Below are positions 11,200 to 23,559 of a DNA stretch of 64,000 nucleotides, piece after piece. How positions within the stretch are numbered: position 1 is the stretch's first letter; the number at the start of each line of letters is the position of its first letter. The stretch is from Eucalyptus grandis. Its lineage: Eukaryota > Streptophyta > Magnoliopsida > Myrtales > Myrtaceae. The translations under genes and the position numbers were made by a program. The DNA is taken from positions 5,704,001 to 5,768,000 of the forward strand of contig NC_052616.1 of the NCBI RefSeq assembly GCF_016545825.1, in the 5' to 3' direction. The notes below the pieces were generated by a model. It saw only the letters and a program-made list of their open reading frames with translations. It had not been told where the DNA came from and made no database searches.

Positions 11200-13330
11200 T
11201 TGTACCCAAACACGACCCCATCTACTGTCTCCTTTAATCAGATCGCGACACGTGTTCATTTAATCGCGGACTTACTGTCCTCAGATGGGGACATGTTGGG
11301 TCAACCAAGGTTATCGCTCTGGTCTTCCTTGTTAACAACACACACAGGTAATCTCGGCCATCTTGTTTTTCTTTTATTCCCTCATGTCGAGGGTTGCTCA
11401 TCCTTAATGGGGAGACAATACTAACTAAAAAGGACCGCCATGATTCTCACTCATTAAGAAAAATTAAGGTTAGTACCAAACATGAATTCATATTCAAGGG
11501 ATTTCATTGGTCTGGTAAATTTAAATAAGGAAAGAAACCAAAAAAGACCAAATCACTTGATGTCACGTGATGGTGCATGTGCACGCCACCCCCCCCTCCC
11601 CAAACAAAACCAATCACGACCCCAATCACAGCCCCGTCTACCATCTCCTTTCATTAGATTGGGACACGTGTTCATTTAGTTGTGGACTCGGTTGTCCTTA
11701 GATGGGGACGTCTCGGGTCTATCAAGGTTCTCGTTTTGGTCTTTTGACACACATGGGTAATCTCGGTCATCTTTTTTTTCTTTTTCTTTTTTCCTCCTCT
11801 CATGTTGAGGGTTGTTCATCCCTGATAGAGAGACAATACTAACTAAAAAGACCACAATAGTTTTCACTCATTAAGAAAAATTAAGGTTGGTACCAAACAT
11901 GAATTTGTATTCAAGGGATTTATAGGTCTAGAAAATTTAAAAAAGGAAAGAAACCAAAAAAGACAAAACCACACCAATACACGGGTACTCTTGGCCATCT
12001 TCCCCCTAATGTTGGGAGACAATACTAACTAAAAGGGCAGCAATAGTTCCCACTAATTAAGAAAAATTAAGGTTAGTACCAAACACAAATTCATATTCAA
12101 GAGATTTCACTAGTCTAGAAAATTTAAATAGGGAAAGAAACTGAAAAAGGCAAAACCACACAATGTCACATGATAGTGCACGTGCGCGACATGTGTTCAT
12201 TTAGTCGCGGACTCACTGTCCTCAAATTGGGAAGTCTCAGGTCTACCGAGATTCTCATTTTGGTCTCTCTTGTTGATGACACACACGGGTAATCTCAGCC
12301 ATCTTTTTTTTTTCCTCCTCTCATGTCGAGGGTTGTTCATCCTTAGTAGGGAGACAATACTAACTAAAAGGACCACCATAGTTCCCACTCATTAAGAAAA
12401 ATTAACGATAGTACCAAACACGAATTCGTATTCAAGGGATTTCACTGGTCTAGAAAATTTTAAAAAGGAAAGAAACCGAAAAAGGCAAAATCACACAATG
12501 TCACGTGATAGTGCACGTGCGCGACATGTGTTCATTTAGTCGCAGACTCACTGTACTCAAATTGGGATCTTGGGTCTACCGAGGTTGTCATTTTGGTCTC
12601 TCTTGTTAATGACACACACTAGTAATCTCGGCCATCTTTTTTTTTTTTTTTTCCTCCTCTCATGTCGAGGGTTGTTCATCCTTAGTAGGGAGACAATACT
12701 AACTAAAAGGACCCCCATAGTTCCCACTCATTAAGAAAAATTAAAGATAATACCAAACACAAATTTGTATTCAAGGGATTTCATTGGTCTAGAAAATTTT
12801 AAAAAGAAAATAAATTGAAAAAGGCAAAACCACACAATGTCACGTGATAGCGCACGTGCCCCAAAAAAAAAAAACACTTAAACATGACCCCAAACATAAC
12901 CTCATCCACTGTCTCCTTTCGTCAGATTGCGACGCGTGTTCATTCACTCATAGACTCGTCATCCTCAGATGAGGACACGTCGGGTCTACCAAGGTTCTCG
13001 CTTTGGTCTCTCTTGTTGATGATACACACGGGTAACCTCGGCCATCCTTTTTTTTTTTTTCTTTTCCTCTCATGTTGAGGGTTATTCGTCTTCAATAGAG
13101 AGACAATACTAACTAAAAGCACCACCATAGTCCCCACAATTGAAGAGACAATACTAACTAGAAGGACCACCGTAGTCCCCACTCATTGAGAAAAATTAAG
13201 GTTAGGACCAAATACGAATTCGTCACAGACGTGAAACAATAAATTCACAGGATGTCACTCATCCTGAAAATCATAAAAAGGAGAGAAGCGGAAAAGGGCA
13301 AAAATCACATGATGTCACGTGATAGCGCAC
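11200..13330. repeat. ~six-copy tandem repeat with paired CACGTG palindromes
   Basis: The phrase GAGACAATACTAACTA recurs at about 11412, 11829, 12016, 12351, 12690, 13100 and 13145. A CGTGTTCATTYA-type phrase recurs at about 11251, 11667, 12191, 12526 and 12933. Units are roughly 335-420 bp, with one shortened copy near 11950-12060 and a small extra duplication at 13100-13160. Several units carry TCACGTGA followed exactly 12 bp later by GCACGTGC (12501/12513, 12840/12852, 13315/13327). Another unit has TCACGTGA alone (11563), and another has only the second site (12178). No protein is encoded; short frames across the copies are composition artefacts. It lies in the 6.9 kb between ACX1 and the MYB gene. 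Confidence 0.88.
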
Positions 13331-13965
13331 GTGCGCATCCCCCCACGCTTCTCTCTCTCTCCGTTCCGCGTCGCCCCTCCCATCTAACCTTCCTTCCATC
13401 CTCGCGCACGAGGGCTGACTTTGACCAATCGTCCCAGTCTTTACCCAAGACAATGCGAGCGGGAATTAGACAAATCCGACCCGCGGACGTTTTGGTCCTA
13501 ACGACGACACCAATTTTAATATCCAATTCCTCTCTCTCCTTTGGTCCTCTGGTCTGACGCGATCGACGGGGAGACATCAAACAATTATGGTTGCTTGGAA
13601 TCTCTCGTCCACTGGCATTTGGCATCCCGCATTGAAAAATTGCTTCTCGGTCTAGAGGGAGGGAGAGAGACTGGTAGTTGCCATTGGAATTTCGGTCAAG
13701 AAAAGCATCGCCCGCCATTAATACGCCCGTCCCGGATTAAACTACTCGGTTCCTGTGTCATTAATGTCGATGCTGGCTCGAGCATATCTCTGGTTTCAAA
13801 CACCGGCAGCGGCAGCATCAGCAGCAGTGAGGAGACGTGTTCGCACGCCGGCACGTCCGGTGCTGCGGAAACAACCTGGATGTGGATTTTGGGATCCCCC
13901 TATATTCAATGTGCTTGGATCGCTGAAATGATTGTCCGTGCTGGCCGTGATCTCAAATGTTAAAC
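13331..13965 (+). other. GC-richer segment, possible relic of a promoter/first exon
   Basis: A CT-rich run (13348-13361) is followed by sequence of higher GC than its surroundings, with a frame open on the plus strand from about 13541 to 13963 (140 codons) and an overlapping antisense frame. Neither shows a recognisable domain, and the plus frame begins at TTG rather than ATG. The transition from tandem repeat to CT-rich to GC-rich resembles a plant promoter and leader, but no following gene was found. It could be a gene remnant or chance. Confidence 0.3.
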
Positions 13966-14503
13966 TGAGGATGAAGGGCCTTGGATGCCTATTCAGTACG
14001 CTTAATGAAAAGGATCGTGTTCACGAGTGCCTCTAAGACACTTGTTAAGTATAGTGAGCAAGGAACGGTTTTCACTTTTTGAAGAATTGAGTGCACGTAA
14101 CATGGGACAATTGATGTATTGGAAATTGTAAAGTTTTTCTAGATTAGTTGCTCAAGATGCGTTTGTGGATATTCGTGCACACGAAATCCCTAATGAAAAA
14201 CATGTTCATTTTTTAAAAGAAGTCGATTATGATACAAGTGAAGATGCTAGGACACCGATGCCTTTGGAAATGCTGGGCATCTGTGTGTATTTTTATTGCA
14301 CTATGAGTGTACTAAACACCCTGATTAATTTAATCCCTTTGCCCAAAAGGACCTAGGGTTTTGTGGAATCTGGGATAGACTGGTAGCTACGGTCCTCATG
14401 ATAGTATTCCTAAACAATGATCATGGTCTATTGTGAGATCAACGATTTGTTAATTTTAAAAGTGAGATGACGTGACCGGATATTTTATTGTTAAGATGAA
14501 ACC
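13966..14503. other. intergenic, nothing recognised
   Basis: Short open frames only; no supported gene, RNA or repeat. Confidence 0.5.
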
Positions 14504-14747
14504 ACTCAATGTCCAGACCAATGAATATAAACTTCTATCGAGTTTATTGAGGGCTCGAAATATCTCACACGAATAACTCGATCTCATGATACATCCTGCG
14601 AATGAAGTCGTATATGGAAGGGACTACTCGATGTCCGGGCCAATGAACATGGATTTGCATCGACTTTATTGAGGGCTCGAAATATTCACACGAATAACTC
14701 GATCTCATGACACATCCTGCGAATGAAGTTGTATATGGAAGGGTCAG
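14504..14747. repeat. 122-bp direct tandem duplication
   Basis: Two adjacent copies start with ACTCRATGTCC (14504 and 14626). They share TTTATTGAGGGCTCGAAATAT, CACACGAATAACTCGATCTC and CATCCTGCGAATGAAGT words and end in TATATGGAAGGG. The copies differ by scattered substitutions and small indels. Non-coding. Confidence 0.85.
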
Positions 14748-15539
14748 TGAATGCATTCATTAGCTTCTCGGGTTGCTCTCTTAAAACGTATGTGGTCCCC
14801 TTCCCCTTCTCTCTCTCTCTCTCTCTCTCCATAGACAATACAAATTCAGTCCCGACAAGATCAATGAGGAGGATTCCGTAGTCCACGTGATTCGCGTTTT
14901 AATGGTGAGCCCATCACATTTATTACATTTCAAGAACCTTAGCCACCGGGGGCATGTGGTCTGCGTTGGTTCGAACTCAAGGCTATAAAACAAGTGAAAG
15001 TGATACAATGATCACTGAATTTTGACCTAATATCGTCCTTTGAATTTGAACATGTTTAATATAGTTTATGAACTTTTGGTGTAATGTTCAACATTGTCCC
15101 TATACTTAAATCAAAAGAAGGGTAACATTGAATGTTTTTATATAGTCTAGGAACTAAAATGAATATTTATCAAGGTTTATTAGAACGTTAGTTTCAATGA
15201 CCCTTATGAGCTTTTTGCAATTCGTCCACATCAATTAACATATCTCGACAATGAATTTATCGCACTTTCATCACGTTTCTATCATACAAACATGTTCGAT
15301 GAAAATAGTAATTATTTAGTTGATTTCCAATGCAAGAGTCATACGAAAAGAGAACCTCTTATTAATAAAAAGAAAAATGCTCAGATACCGATTGTTTTTG
15401 CTAAATGAATTTACCGAACACGTGGCTTGTCATTTAGTCAAACTTGCACCTTTTTGGTACGGATCCAAAGTCGGAAAAATTGATCCGAGAAAGCGGAAAA
15501 TGGAACATTATTTTCTTCATCACTATAGTCAATACATTA
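14748..15539. other. intergenic; CT tract and possible degraded MITE
   Basis: A CT microsatellite lies at about 14806-14829. From about 15000 to 15200 the sequence reads like a decayed small element, with phrases on ATGAACTTTTGGTGTAATGTTCAA. A similar style recurs at 21715-21870. No ends were delimited. Confidence 0.3.
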
Positions 15540-15540
15540 T

Positions 15541-15545
15541 TGTTG

Positions 15546-15591
<46 letters not shown>

Positions 15592-15598
15592 CATTATT
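15541..15598 (+). repeat. (ATT)n microsatellite
   Basis: About 19 trinucleotide units of TTG/ATT type, nearly pure ATT after the first few. It produces a poly-isoleucine open frame that is not a gene. Confidence 0.95.
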
Positions 15599-17160
15599 AA
15601 TCTTTTAGATGGAAGAAGATCTTCCGAAATACCAACTCCATATTCTTCCTTGCTCATGAGCCACAATTGACCTCGCGGACTGCATGCGTCATTAATTATA
15701 ATATATATGAAGCTGCCATTTTCGTGCGTATCTATTATGGTTGATTTTTAATAATAATTTTCTGGAATAATATACTATAGTTGACTTGAAGGTGTCAGTT
15801 AAATAATTAATATCAACCTAATCATTTTTGTGATTTTTTGTTCCCGAAGTTGGTACATAGAGATGCGCGATTAGCGTGAAATTTTACACACTTTGCGGCA
15901 CCCACCAGTGAAATGCGTCAATGTGTAATATGTTTTTCAGTAGGCTTTTTTAATTATATATGTATAGATTTATTGATGAATAATTTATAGATGGGGATAT
16001 AAAATTGGATCATCGATCTCCGCATTTTATCATATGCATCGCCATTAAAAAGAAGGAAGTAGGCTAGGTAGTCGTGTCGATTTTCAATTCATTATTTTAT
16101 GTTGTTAGCATCTTTTTTTTTTTTTTTTTTTTTAAATTTTGGTTAGAAGTTGTTAGCATCTTTGACGAGGTGAATTATAGAGTTTTTTTTTTTTTTTTTT
16201 GCATTACTGTAATCTGTGCGTTCGATAACTAAGGAAGTTGTTTGATTATATTACTAGGTGCCCCTGAGCAAATGAATTTTTTTGAAATCGTACTTAAGTA
16301 CATATAGCACTGCCAACCGGGTCTTTAGCTAGTGTTGAATTAAGTAATGTCAAGATACATTCCATCTAAGGAGGGCATAATGTCAAGATGCATTCCGTCC
16401 TAGGAAGGCATTTTCGAAAGTATAATACAACCATAATAATGATATTGAAAGCTTACTTGCAATGGCCGAAAAACTATCTATACAAAATAAATAAAGTTGA
16501 CATTCTTATTTAGCGTCCACTTTTCATTCGATTGAAATATTCATATTTTATTTCATCCAATCTCAATACAGAAAAAGTAAAGGGAACATTATGTATCATT
16601 CCTTTTACACAAGTGATCTAGTTATACATTTAGTTTAAGAATTATAATAATCCGCTCTCTGAAATCAATGGTGCATTAGGCTGCTAGCGTAATTTTCTTG
16701 ACACTAACCACATACGTTATGCTATAATTACTCGCGTCAAAAGGCATTTACCTTCTACAAGCAAATTGACCCTTTCATCTCGTTCTTAACATGGATTTCC
16801 GACCTAATCTAAAATATAATCGTCGTATTACTGCATGTATTGCGAAACTCTCCCCACGGAGTTTTCTGGCAAGGAAATAACCATCCCGAAATAGGAAAAC
16901 AAAAGAAGAAAACAGCGAATCGAGGACCATGACGTCGACTCCTGGACGGTATGAAAATGGCCAAGGAAAAGAAGCAGCAGCCTTTTGTAGTGGGGGATTG
17001 AATTGTATTGGGGGAGTTAGCTGGTGCGATGGCTTATCTTCATTCAACGATGCATCTTAGTCAGGGTGCTGCGTGGGAGCGGAACCGGAGTGCATTGACT
17101 TCAAACGCATCCCCACGAACGAAGGTTTCTTCTCTACTTCCCATTCTTCACGAAGCAACT
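15599..17160. other. intergenic upstream of the MYB gene
   Basis: Contains T homopolymers at about 16112-16133 and 16183-16200. A short direct duplication lies at 16347-16411, where AATGTCAAGATRCATTCC occurs twice with a 32-33 bp period. No gene was supported. Confidence 0.5.
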
Positions 17161-17161
17161 G

Positions 17162-17385
17162 TATAAAACTGGTAGTTGGAGAGACATTCTTTTGGCTTTG
17201 TCTTTCTATTTTTGTCTTGTTGCATTTGTTTCCTCTTGGAAGGGTAGATAGATTCACCCACTGACCCTTCAAACTTCAAGGCCTCTCTCTCTCTCTCTCA
17301 AGCAAACACCTAACCCTCCATGCTTTTTATACTCTCTTACACCCCCATCAGAACACTCACCCCCCAGCCTCGACTCTCTTCAACA

Positions 17386-17426
<41 letters not shown>

Positions 17427-17525
17427 GTGCGTGTCTAAGTTTAGTTACCCAAAAACTAGGAGACACTTCACAAGCACCCACTTTTCCCCAAGTTACTAGA
17501 CCAGTCTCTCTCTCTCTCTCAAATT
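17162..17525 (+). promoter_or_regulatory. putative TATA box and CT-rich leader of the MYB gene
   Basis: TATAAAA at 17162-17168 is a canonical TATA match about 360 bp before the ATG. A second candidate, TTTTATACTC, lies near 17325. Downstream the strand is strongly pyrimidine-rich, with CT runs at about 17283-17301, 17387-17426 and 17503-17520, as is common in plant 5' leaders. The transcript start is not determinable from sequence. Confidence 0.4.
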
Positions 17526-18402
17526 ATGGCACCAAAAAGTGAGGGTACTGCTAAAAAGGTGACGAACAAAGGGGCATGGACAGCAGAGGAAGACAGGAGG
17601 CTTTCTGAGTACATTGAAGTCCATGGGGCCAAGAGGTGGAAGACTATTGCCGCCAAGTCAGGTAAATTGTCGTCGGCAATTAGTTAACTCATAACATCCT
17701 TATGAAAAGTTAATAATGCTCATTTATCCAGCGACTGCATTGTGATTCTTTCATGGGTGCTGCGCTATATCCGATACAGTCAATGACCTTTCTCTCTTTT
17801 GCTCTTCTTGCAGGCTTGAATAGGTGTGGGAAGAGTTGCAGATTGAGATGGTTGAATTATCTGAGGCCTAACATCAAGAGAGGCAACATATCAGATGAAG
17901 AAGAGGACTTGATTCTGAGGCTTCATAAGCTTCTGGGAAACAGGTTGGTGTAAAAATGGAGGATCTGATGTTCTTTCTTCCCTCTTTCTCTCTCTTCTTG
18001 ATGTGTCATGCTTGTAATCTATTTCTCTAAAGCAATCAACTAATTGCGAAACTTCGGCATTCTCTATGTAGGTGGTCTTTGATTGCCGGGAGGCTTCCAG
18101 GTAGAACCGACAACGAAATTAAGAACTACTGGAATTCTCATTTGAGCAAAAAAATAAGCCAGAAAGAGAAACCACAAAATAAAGTCGTCCCTGAGGCTTC
18201 CCCAGAAACTTCCCCAGCGACGCCTCAAGAAGTTGTTCTACCGGCTGAGGAGGGAGCCGACAAAGCGGTCGGGAATTTCTTGGATGTCGACTTCGATACT
18301 AATGAGTTCTTCGACTTCACGGCCGAGGGTTCTTACGGGCTCGAGTGGGTGAACAAGTTTTTAGAGCTCGACGAGGGGTTATCACTAAAGGAGAAGATGT
18401 GA
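17526..18402 (+). CDS. R2R3-MYB transcription factor (3 exons, 198 aa)
   Basis: Exons 17526-17661, 17814-17943 and 18072-18402, with GT-AG junctions and closing phases; the intron positions are the usual ones in R2R3-MYB genes. R2 has Trp18, Trp38 and Trp58; R3 has Ile71 in place of the first Trp, then Trp90 and Trp109, the standard plant pattern. Residues 77-96 fit exactly the [DE]Lx2[RK]x3Lx6Lx3R signature for binding R/B-type bHLH partners. The C-terminus is short (about 85 aa), acidic and ends with an [16 protein letters not shown] stretch, which could serve as an activation segment. Family knowledge: short bHLH-binding R2R3-MYBs of this kind (WER/GL1/MYB82 type) act in the nucleus in epidermal cell fate or flavonoid regulation. 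Which of these applies cannot be told from the sequence. Looks intact. Confidence 0.93.
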
Positions 18403-19467
18403 AGCAACTCGAGGGGTCATTTTTTCTTCTTCGAAATGATGGGTTTCTTCCATCATCCTGTGTACAAATTCTTGGATGAATGGATCATCTCTTCACTAGT
18501 TCACTGAACTGGTTGTAGGGGCTTGTGATGGGATCTTGGCAGTGACCACGCATTAGTATCTAAGAAAGGGATAATTTCTCTAAACAATGACCACGCATTA
18601 GTACAACCAATTAACTCCGATTTGAATTTCTAGGTCGGATCATAAAAAGCCCAAGTGGTCAGAATTTTCACCAATATGATATGTCAAATCTAAGGGCCTG
18701 TGTCCATGTCCTTGTTTATAGAGCTTTGGAAGATGGTGACTGGAGTAAAAGCTGTCACTGCATTGCACCGAGATGACTTATTTCTTTGGAAAATTGCACC
18801 AAAATTCCAAATTCTTGGCGTGCAATCAAGTCCTGAATGCCTGAATGTTTGAATTTGCGTAAGTAAATCCTCGAGCCTTTTCGGTAATAACGGTAAAATA
18901 ACCTTTGTGACATGGCACGCCATAAATAGAAAGTGGTTTTTTAAATTTTTAATTGACGTTACGCTATGATAGTATAATAAAAGAAAAGTCAATTTTGAAT
19001 AAAAAGAGTTAGCAAATTATAAAAAAATAATAAAAATGTCATTTATAAAATAATAAAATGAATGGAGAGTGAGAGAGGACCAAAGGTTGGGTGAGGCTTT
19101 TGCGCCACCTCTAAGTTGTGGGGCCTTGGCCAGGGAATACAAGTCGTCGTTAAATCTGGACAAGGGTTCACGAGCCCCGCCCGTGACCGATCAGGGATGT
19201 CAAGTCTCGTCCACGATGCGAGGGCACCCTTACTCTCTAAGTTCTTTGATTTTTCTTTTTGAAATTTTTAATTTTTGACCCATCCTGACGTAATGCCATA
19301 TTAGCACCGCATATGTGAAAATGAACCAAAAGAATGCCGCACCGGATTTCAAAGTTCCACATAAGCACATTTGACCGTGGGCTCACCAAAAATGATTATA
19401 TTGCGCCCAATAAAAAGTACTTAGAATACGGCGTGCATGAGTTAATTGCAAATTAAACTAAATATTA
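18403..19467. other. MYB 3' flank and intergenic
   Basis: The phrase CAATGACCACGCATTAGTA occurs near 18585 and a near copy near 18541 (CAGTGACCACGCATTAGTA), a short local duplication. No gene or RNA recognised. Confidence 0.45.
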
Positions 19468-20031
19468 GGGGTGAGCAAAGAATCGGGAACTGCTCGGAGC
19501 TAGATCGGATCAGATTGGAACTAGCAATTCTCAAAGAAACCAATCTAGTTCTTAGTTCCAATTTATTGAAATTAATGAGTATCAGTCTAGTTCCTAGTTT
19601 TAGGTGTGAAACTGCTCACCCTCCCATTTGGACTTAACTGATAATACATAAATATATATTTAATTTCTAAGAAAATTTTCCAACAAAAAAAAATTTCTTA
19701 CGAAAACCCTTAAATCCCAAATCTGAAGCTTTATACTCATTAATTAAGTGCTCATTCCTCTTTCTCTCATTTCATCTAAATCATTTCTTTATCTTTTACT
19801 CATGACCTCAATTTTCAAGCCTAATACTTATCGACTTATGACCTAAACTCCCAACTTTTAATTTGAATCTAATATTTTTCACCGATCTTACAGTTAAGAA
19901 TAAAGAGAGCGTCAACTTTGATCATATCAGCAATCTGATTTCTAGGTGGATTCATGGAATCAATGAACGATATCTAATTCCAATTCATTGAAACTGATTC
20001 TTAGTTAGTAGTTCTCAATTATGCTTACTCC
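19468..20031. mobile_element. small inverted-repeat element (MITE-like)
   Basis: The left end GGGGTGAGCA (from 19468) is mirrored by TGCTTACTCC at 20022-20031. Inside, TTCCAATTTATTGAAATTAATGA and related words on the left correspond to inverted copies such as AATTCCAATTCATTGAAACTGA on the right. No coding capacity. Flanks show AT-rich words that may be a degraded target duplication, but they do not match exactly. Confidence 0.55.
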
Positions 20032-23000
20032 GACTAGATATTTGGGACTTTGGGCGCAATTTTTTGTAATTTTGTTTTCCCAAATCAGTACAACTAGTAG
20101 GACAAAGTAAAAGGAAAAATTCGAGTTTTTATTTAACGAAAAATTTCAGAAGCCCAACGTCACTGTCGATGAAGATAATGGTCATTGGATTACGCGGACT
20201 TTCATGCGGTCACTGAAGATTAGAGCCTTTTTAGGCGATGATGAGGATGACTTCTTTGTTCTTTTTCGAAGCTGTTATCAAGAAGGACAGCGAAAAGAAT
20301 CGAAATAATGATGCTGATGGAGGAGACTAATGGTGTCCATTCATAGACGAGAGCGTCAAGATGATTACCGTAATAGTAAAATCGTATCTTTCATAATTTT
20401 TTATTATAAGATCATGAGTTTGATTCATGTCCATAACTATATTCTTAAAATAGATTTTGTTGTCGGTGGGTATAATACTCAAACTGACCCACTTGGCGTT
20501 TGTAATCCAAGCCGTATAGTAACTAATCCAAAGACACTATTCGGTTCAGTTCGGTTTGAATCTAGATGCAAAAGACAATGGTGAATGAGACCATTTTGGA
20601 GGGCGTTCTCTAGGAGGAAGACAATATATGATTTATAGTGTTTTGATTCAGTCCAATGGAATAGTTTACGTGCTCGCTTTTTTAATCTATTACTCAAATC
20701 AGAATGAACCCAATTGACAATTTTGATTTAGTTTAGACTGGGTATTTTCTTGCGCCCCTACTTGCCACGTCACCTATATACTAATGAAGTCAAAACTTCA
20801 AACGATTGGGTGAACGAGGACTCATGTATATAAAGATCATCATAACCACGCATTTAAGTGAAGTAAGATATACACTTTATAATAGTCGCATATTTTACGT
20901 AAAGAGGTTTTCCAACTACTAATATCGTGGTGAGGTGATAGTCATGTGCTTGTCACGCTCGCCAATCTTTGACTTTGGTGTCACGGACAATGCGGAGTAG
21001 TTATGCTCAATTTGGACACTCCACAGAGACGACGGGATCCTCATAATAAAAATCAGGGAGAGTTGCCAATGTTGATCGGGCCCTCTCCTCGTCCTTTTTA
21101 CAAATAAAATAAAAAAACTACTCATGGATTTGAGCGACCGACTGTGTAAGAAGCATGAGGTATTTTAATTTTAAAATGATCATGTTAAACGAATTTCGGG
21201 TACATCCCAACTTTTGTTTTTGTTAATTTTAAAATGATCATTGAACTGGTTCCCGTTTCTGTATTGCTGGCTTTCGATCGTGTTGCACGTGAACTTGCCA
21301 GGACAAAAGAAGGCGAAAACTTTTCTGAGAAAAAGTGGGGGAAAAGTGCTGTTGGGCAAATTGAAGGACCTCTCGAGCACTCCATGATGATATGATGTGA
21401 TGTTGCTTTACTGTCCGTGTCCCCATCACATCAATCCATCCTGAATTTTTACCCTTAATTGCTGCCAAATCTCTCCAATTGGCAAATTTCCACTGAAGGG
21501 CCCTAAAAAATCAGAATTACAAAGCGATTCTTTACGCAAAAATAGCAACTTTTTATATTTAATCGGCGTTGACGTCTTTTTCTTCCCCCTGAATCCGTGC
21601 CATGCAAAAGTTCTTCCTTTCGCCTTTTCCACATGCCATTAGTACTTGTATTTTAGTTGACTAATTCAATCAAATAGTACATTAACTGCGTATTTATTTA
21701 GAGAAGGGTTGATGACATAAATGCAATGCGGTCTATGAACTTTAAATTTGCTCAATGTGACTCTTGAATTTTAACCCAAAATAAAATATGATTATTGAAT
21801 TTTTAATTTATTTAATGTGATGTGTAGACTTTTGGTCTACATTCAATTCAGTCCCTCAATTGAATTGGGAAACATTTATATTATTCTTTTTTTTTTTTCG
21901 AAAAACGATGTCAAAGATATATTGCTATTAACGATTAAAATGATTTCTCAATTATTAGTGGGCTGGAAATGGTAAAAATGACGAGAACACAAGAATTATG
22001 TATACTAATAAACATAATACCATTGCAAATCTATTTATCAAATTAGGAAAACGTGATTGTAGCAAAAGAGCTCGATTAATAATTTTATGGCCACTCGAAT
22101 AATCTCAATCATGTCTCTTCTCAACGTTTCATCACTTCATCTTGTTATAGTTATTATAACTTCCATGAAGCTTTGCACCATTTTGACATTTCCCTTTTCT
22201 TTTATTTTTCCTCTGCCTATTTATTTTTTCTAATGCGCATTATTAAAGAACCTGCATATAGTCGTTGTTACTTGTTAGGTAATCAACGTAATGAATGCCC
22301 GACACTTCTTACTCATTGTGATGGAAAATGGAGGTGGGTAGAAAGGACTATGAGTTAGGATTACCCAATTTGGTCCAAAATAAAGGTAGGGGTTTGATAT
22401 CCAAAAAATTGTCAGGAAAAAAACTTGAATTGAATAATTGAGCAGAAACTTGAGCTAACTTGAGCTAATTTAGGTCCGACTTTAAAAAAAGAAGAATAGG
22501 TTCATTTGGAACGAGGATTAGGGTTTCAGTTTCGTCAGAGCATAAGGTTGGTTGGCTTCAATTAAACTAAACTGTAATCTAACTGTTGTTTCACATAATC
22601 TGAAAAAGGCTTCTCTAATAATAAATTTCATTTATATATGCAAAGCATAGTAATTGGTAGAGAAAGAAAAATAAATAACAAATGAAATCAAATTCAATCC
22701 AAATGTGTTTGTGGGACGAGTCGACTCTTTCAATTATTTCATATTCGTGACAACACGAGAGATCCGTAATATAAAATAAGAGGTTGCTCCAACTTATTTC
22801 TAAGCTTTTGCACAAACAGAGTTAAGCCGACCTTGTTCACATCCCTTTTTGGTCAGGTGCGGTGCTATTTCATGTCATAGTATGAGACAATATGATAAGA
22901 CAAATCAAATACAAGAAAAGTCATTACGAATTCTGGATTTTTGAACATGACGCATTATGAATATGATTAATCCAAAGCCAACACGAGTTGACGAATATCA

Positions 23001-23400
23001 CGTCGTGGATTGGAAACTCGATTTTTGGGGCAATAAATTGTTTAATAATTTGTTTTCCCGCATTTGTGTTATTTCCTAATGACGAGAACATTCCAACGGA
23101 GTGCATGTTTTAATGCTATTGAAATCTTAATAGAAGTGGCCCGGCTCCTTTTGGACCAATTTGCCAACATTTCCTTGGCCCATTGTTTCCGTTTCGCAAA
23201 CTTTTCATCTTTTTGGTTAGCTCGTCCTCCATAATCTCAATGGGACTTGTTATGTTTGGACGCCCTAGTGAGGGGCTTTTTTGTCTAAGAACTCTTGAGC
23301 TTAAATAATATCGAGGTTCATTTCGAACAAAAAAAAAAAAAAAGAAAAAGAAAAAGAAGCTGTTGCATCTTTTGGCAATCCTCAAACGGACGAACGAGAT
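20032..23400. other. intergenic, no gene recognised
   Basis: AT-rich sequence with scattered short frames and no recognisable protein. Around 21715-21870 a segment with phrases such as TCTATGAACTTTAAATTTG and CAATTCAGTCCCTCAATTG resembles a decayed small transposon. A poly-A/AAAAG run lies near 23327-23357. Nothing else was identified. Confidence 0.5.
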
Positions 23401-23408
23401 TCGTACTC

Positions 23409-23490
23409 TGGGCCTCGATATGGGCTTGGGCCTCGTACTTTAAATACCCAAATAGAATTCTGAGGCCCATCCGTCCACCAAGGTTGGGCC
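23409..23490 (+). promoter_or_regulatory. cluster of site II (TGGGCY) motifs upstream of the DWNN gene
   Basis: TGGGCC at 23409-23414, TGGGCT at 23421-23426, TGGGCC at 23427-23432, GGCCCA at 23464-23469 and TGGGCC at 23485-23490 lie within 82 bp. Such site II elements are known TCP-factor targets in promoters of broadly expressed plant genes. The cluster sits about 770 bp before the start codon and just ahead of the CT-rich leader, which fits a housekeeping-type promoter. The motifs are read directly; the function is inference. Confidence 0.5.
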
Positions 23491-23559
23491 AGGGGTACGA
23501 TCGTAATTTCATGCTAGACCAGGCGCTTTATTAGGCTGATTGGGGGAAGAAATCGCGCG

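Noticed and set aside
11200..13330. Tandem array considered as a CRISPR array
   Set aside because: Units are hundreds of bases long, the whole unit repeats rather than short repeats with unique spacers, and the window is plant nuclear DNA.
13541..13963. 140-codon plus-strand frame
   Set aside because: Starts at TTG, has no recognisable domain, overlaps a similar-length antisense frame and has no splice partner. Kept only as a composition anomaly.
15320..15670. 116-codon frame with poly-Ile
   Set aside because: Created by the (ATT)n microsatellite.
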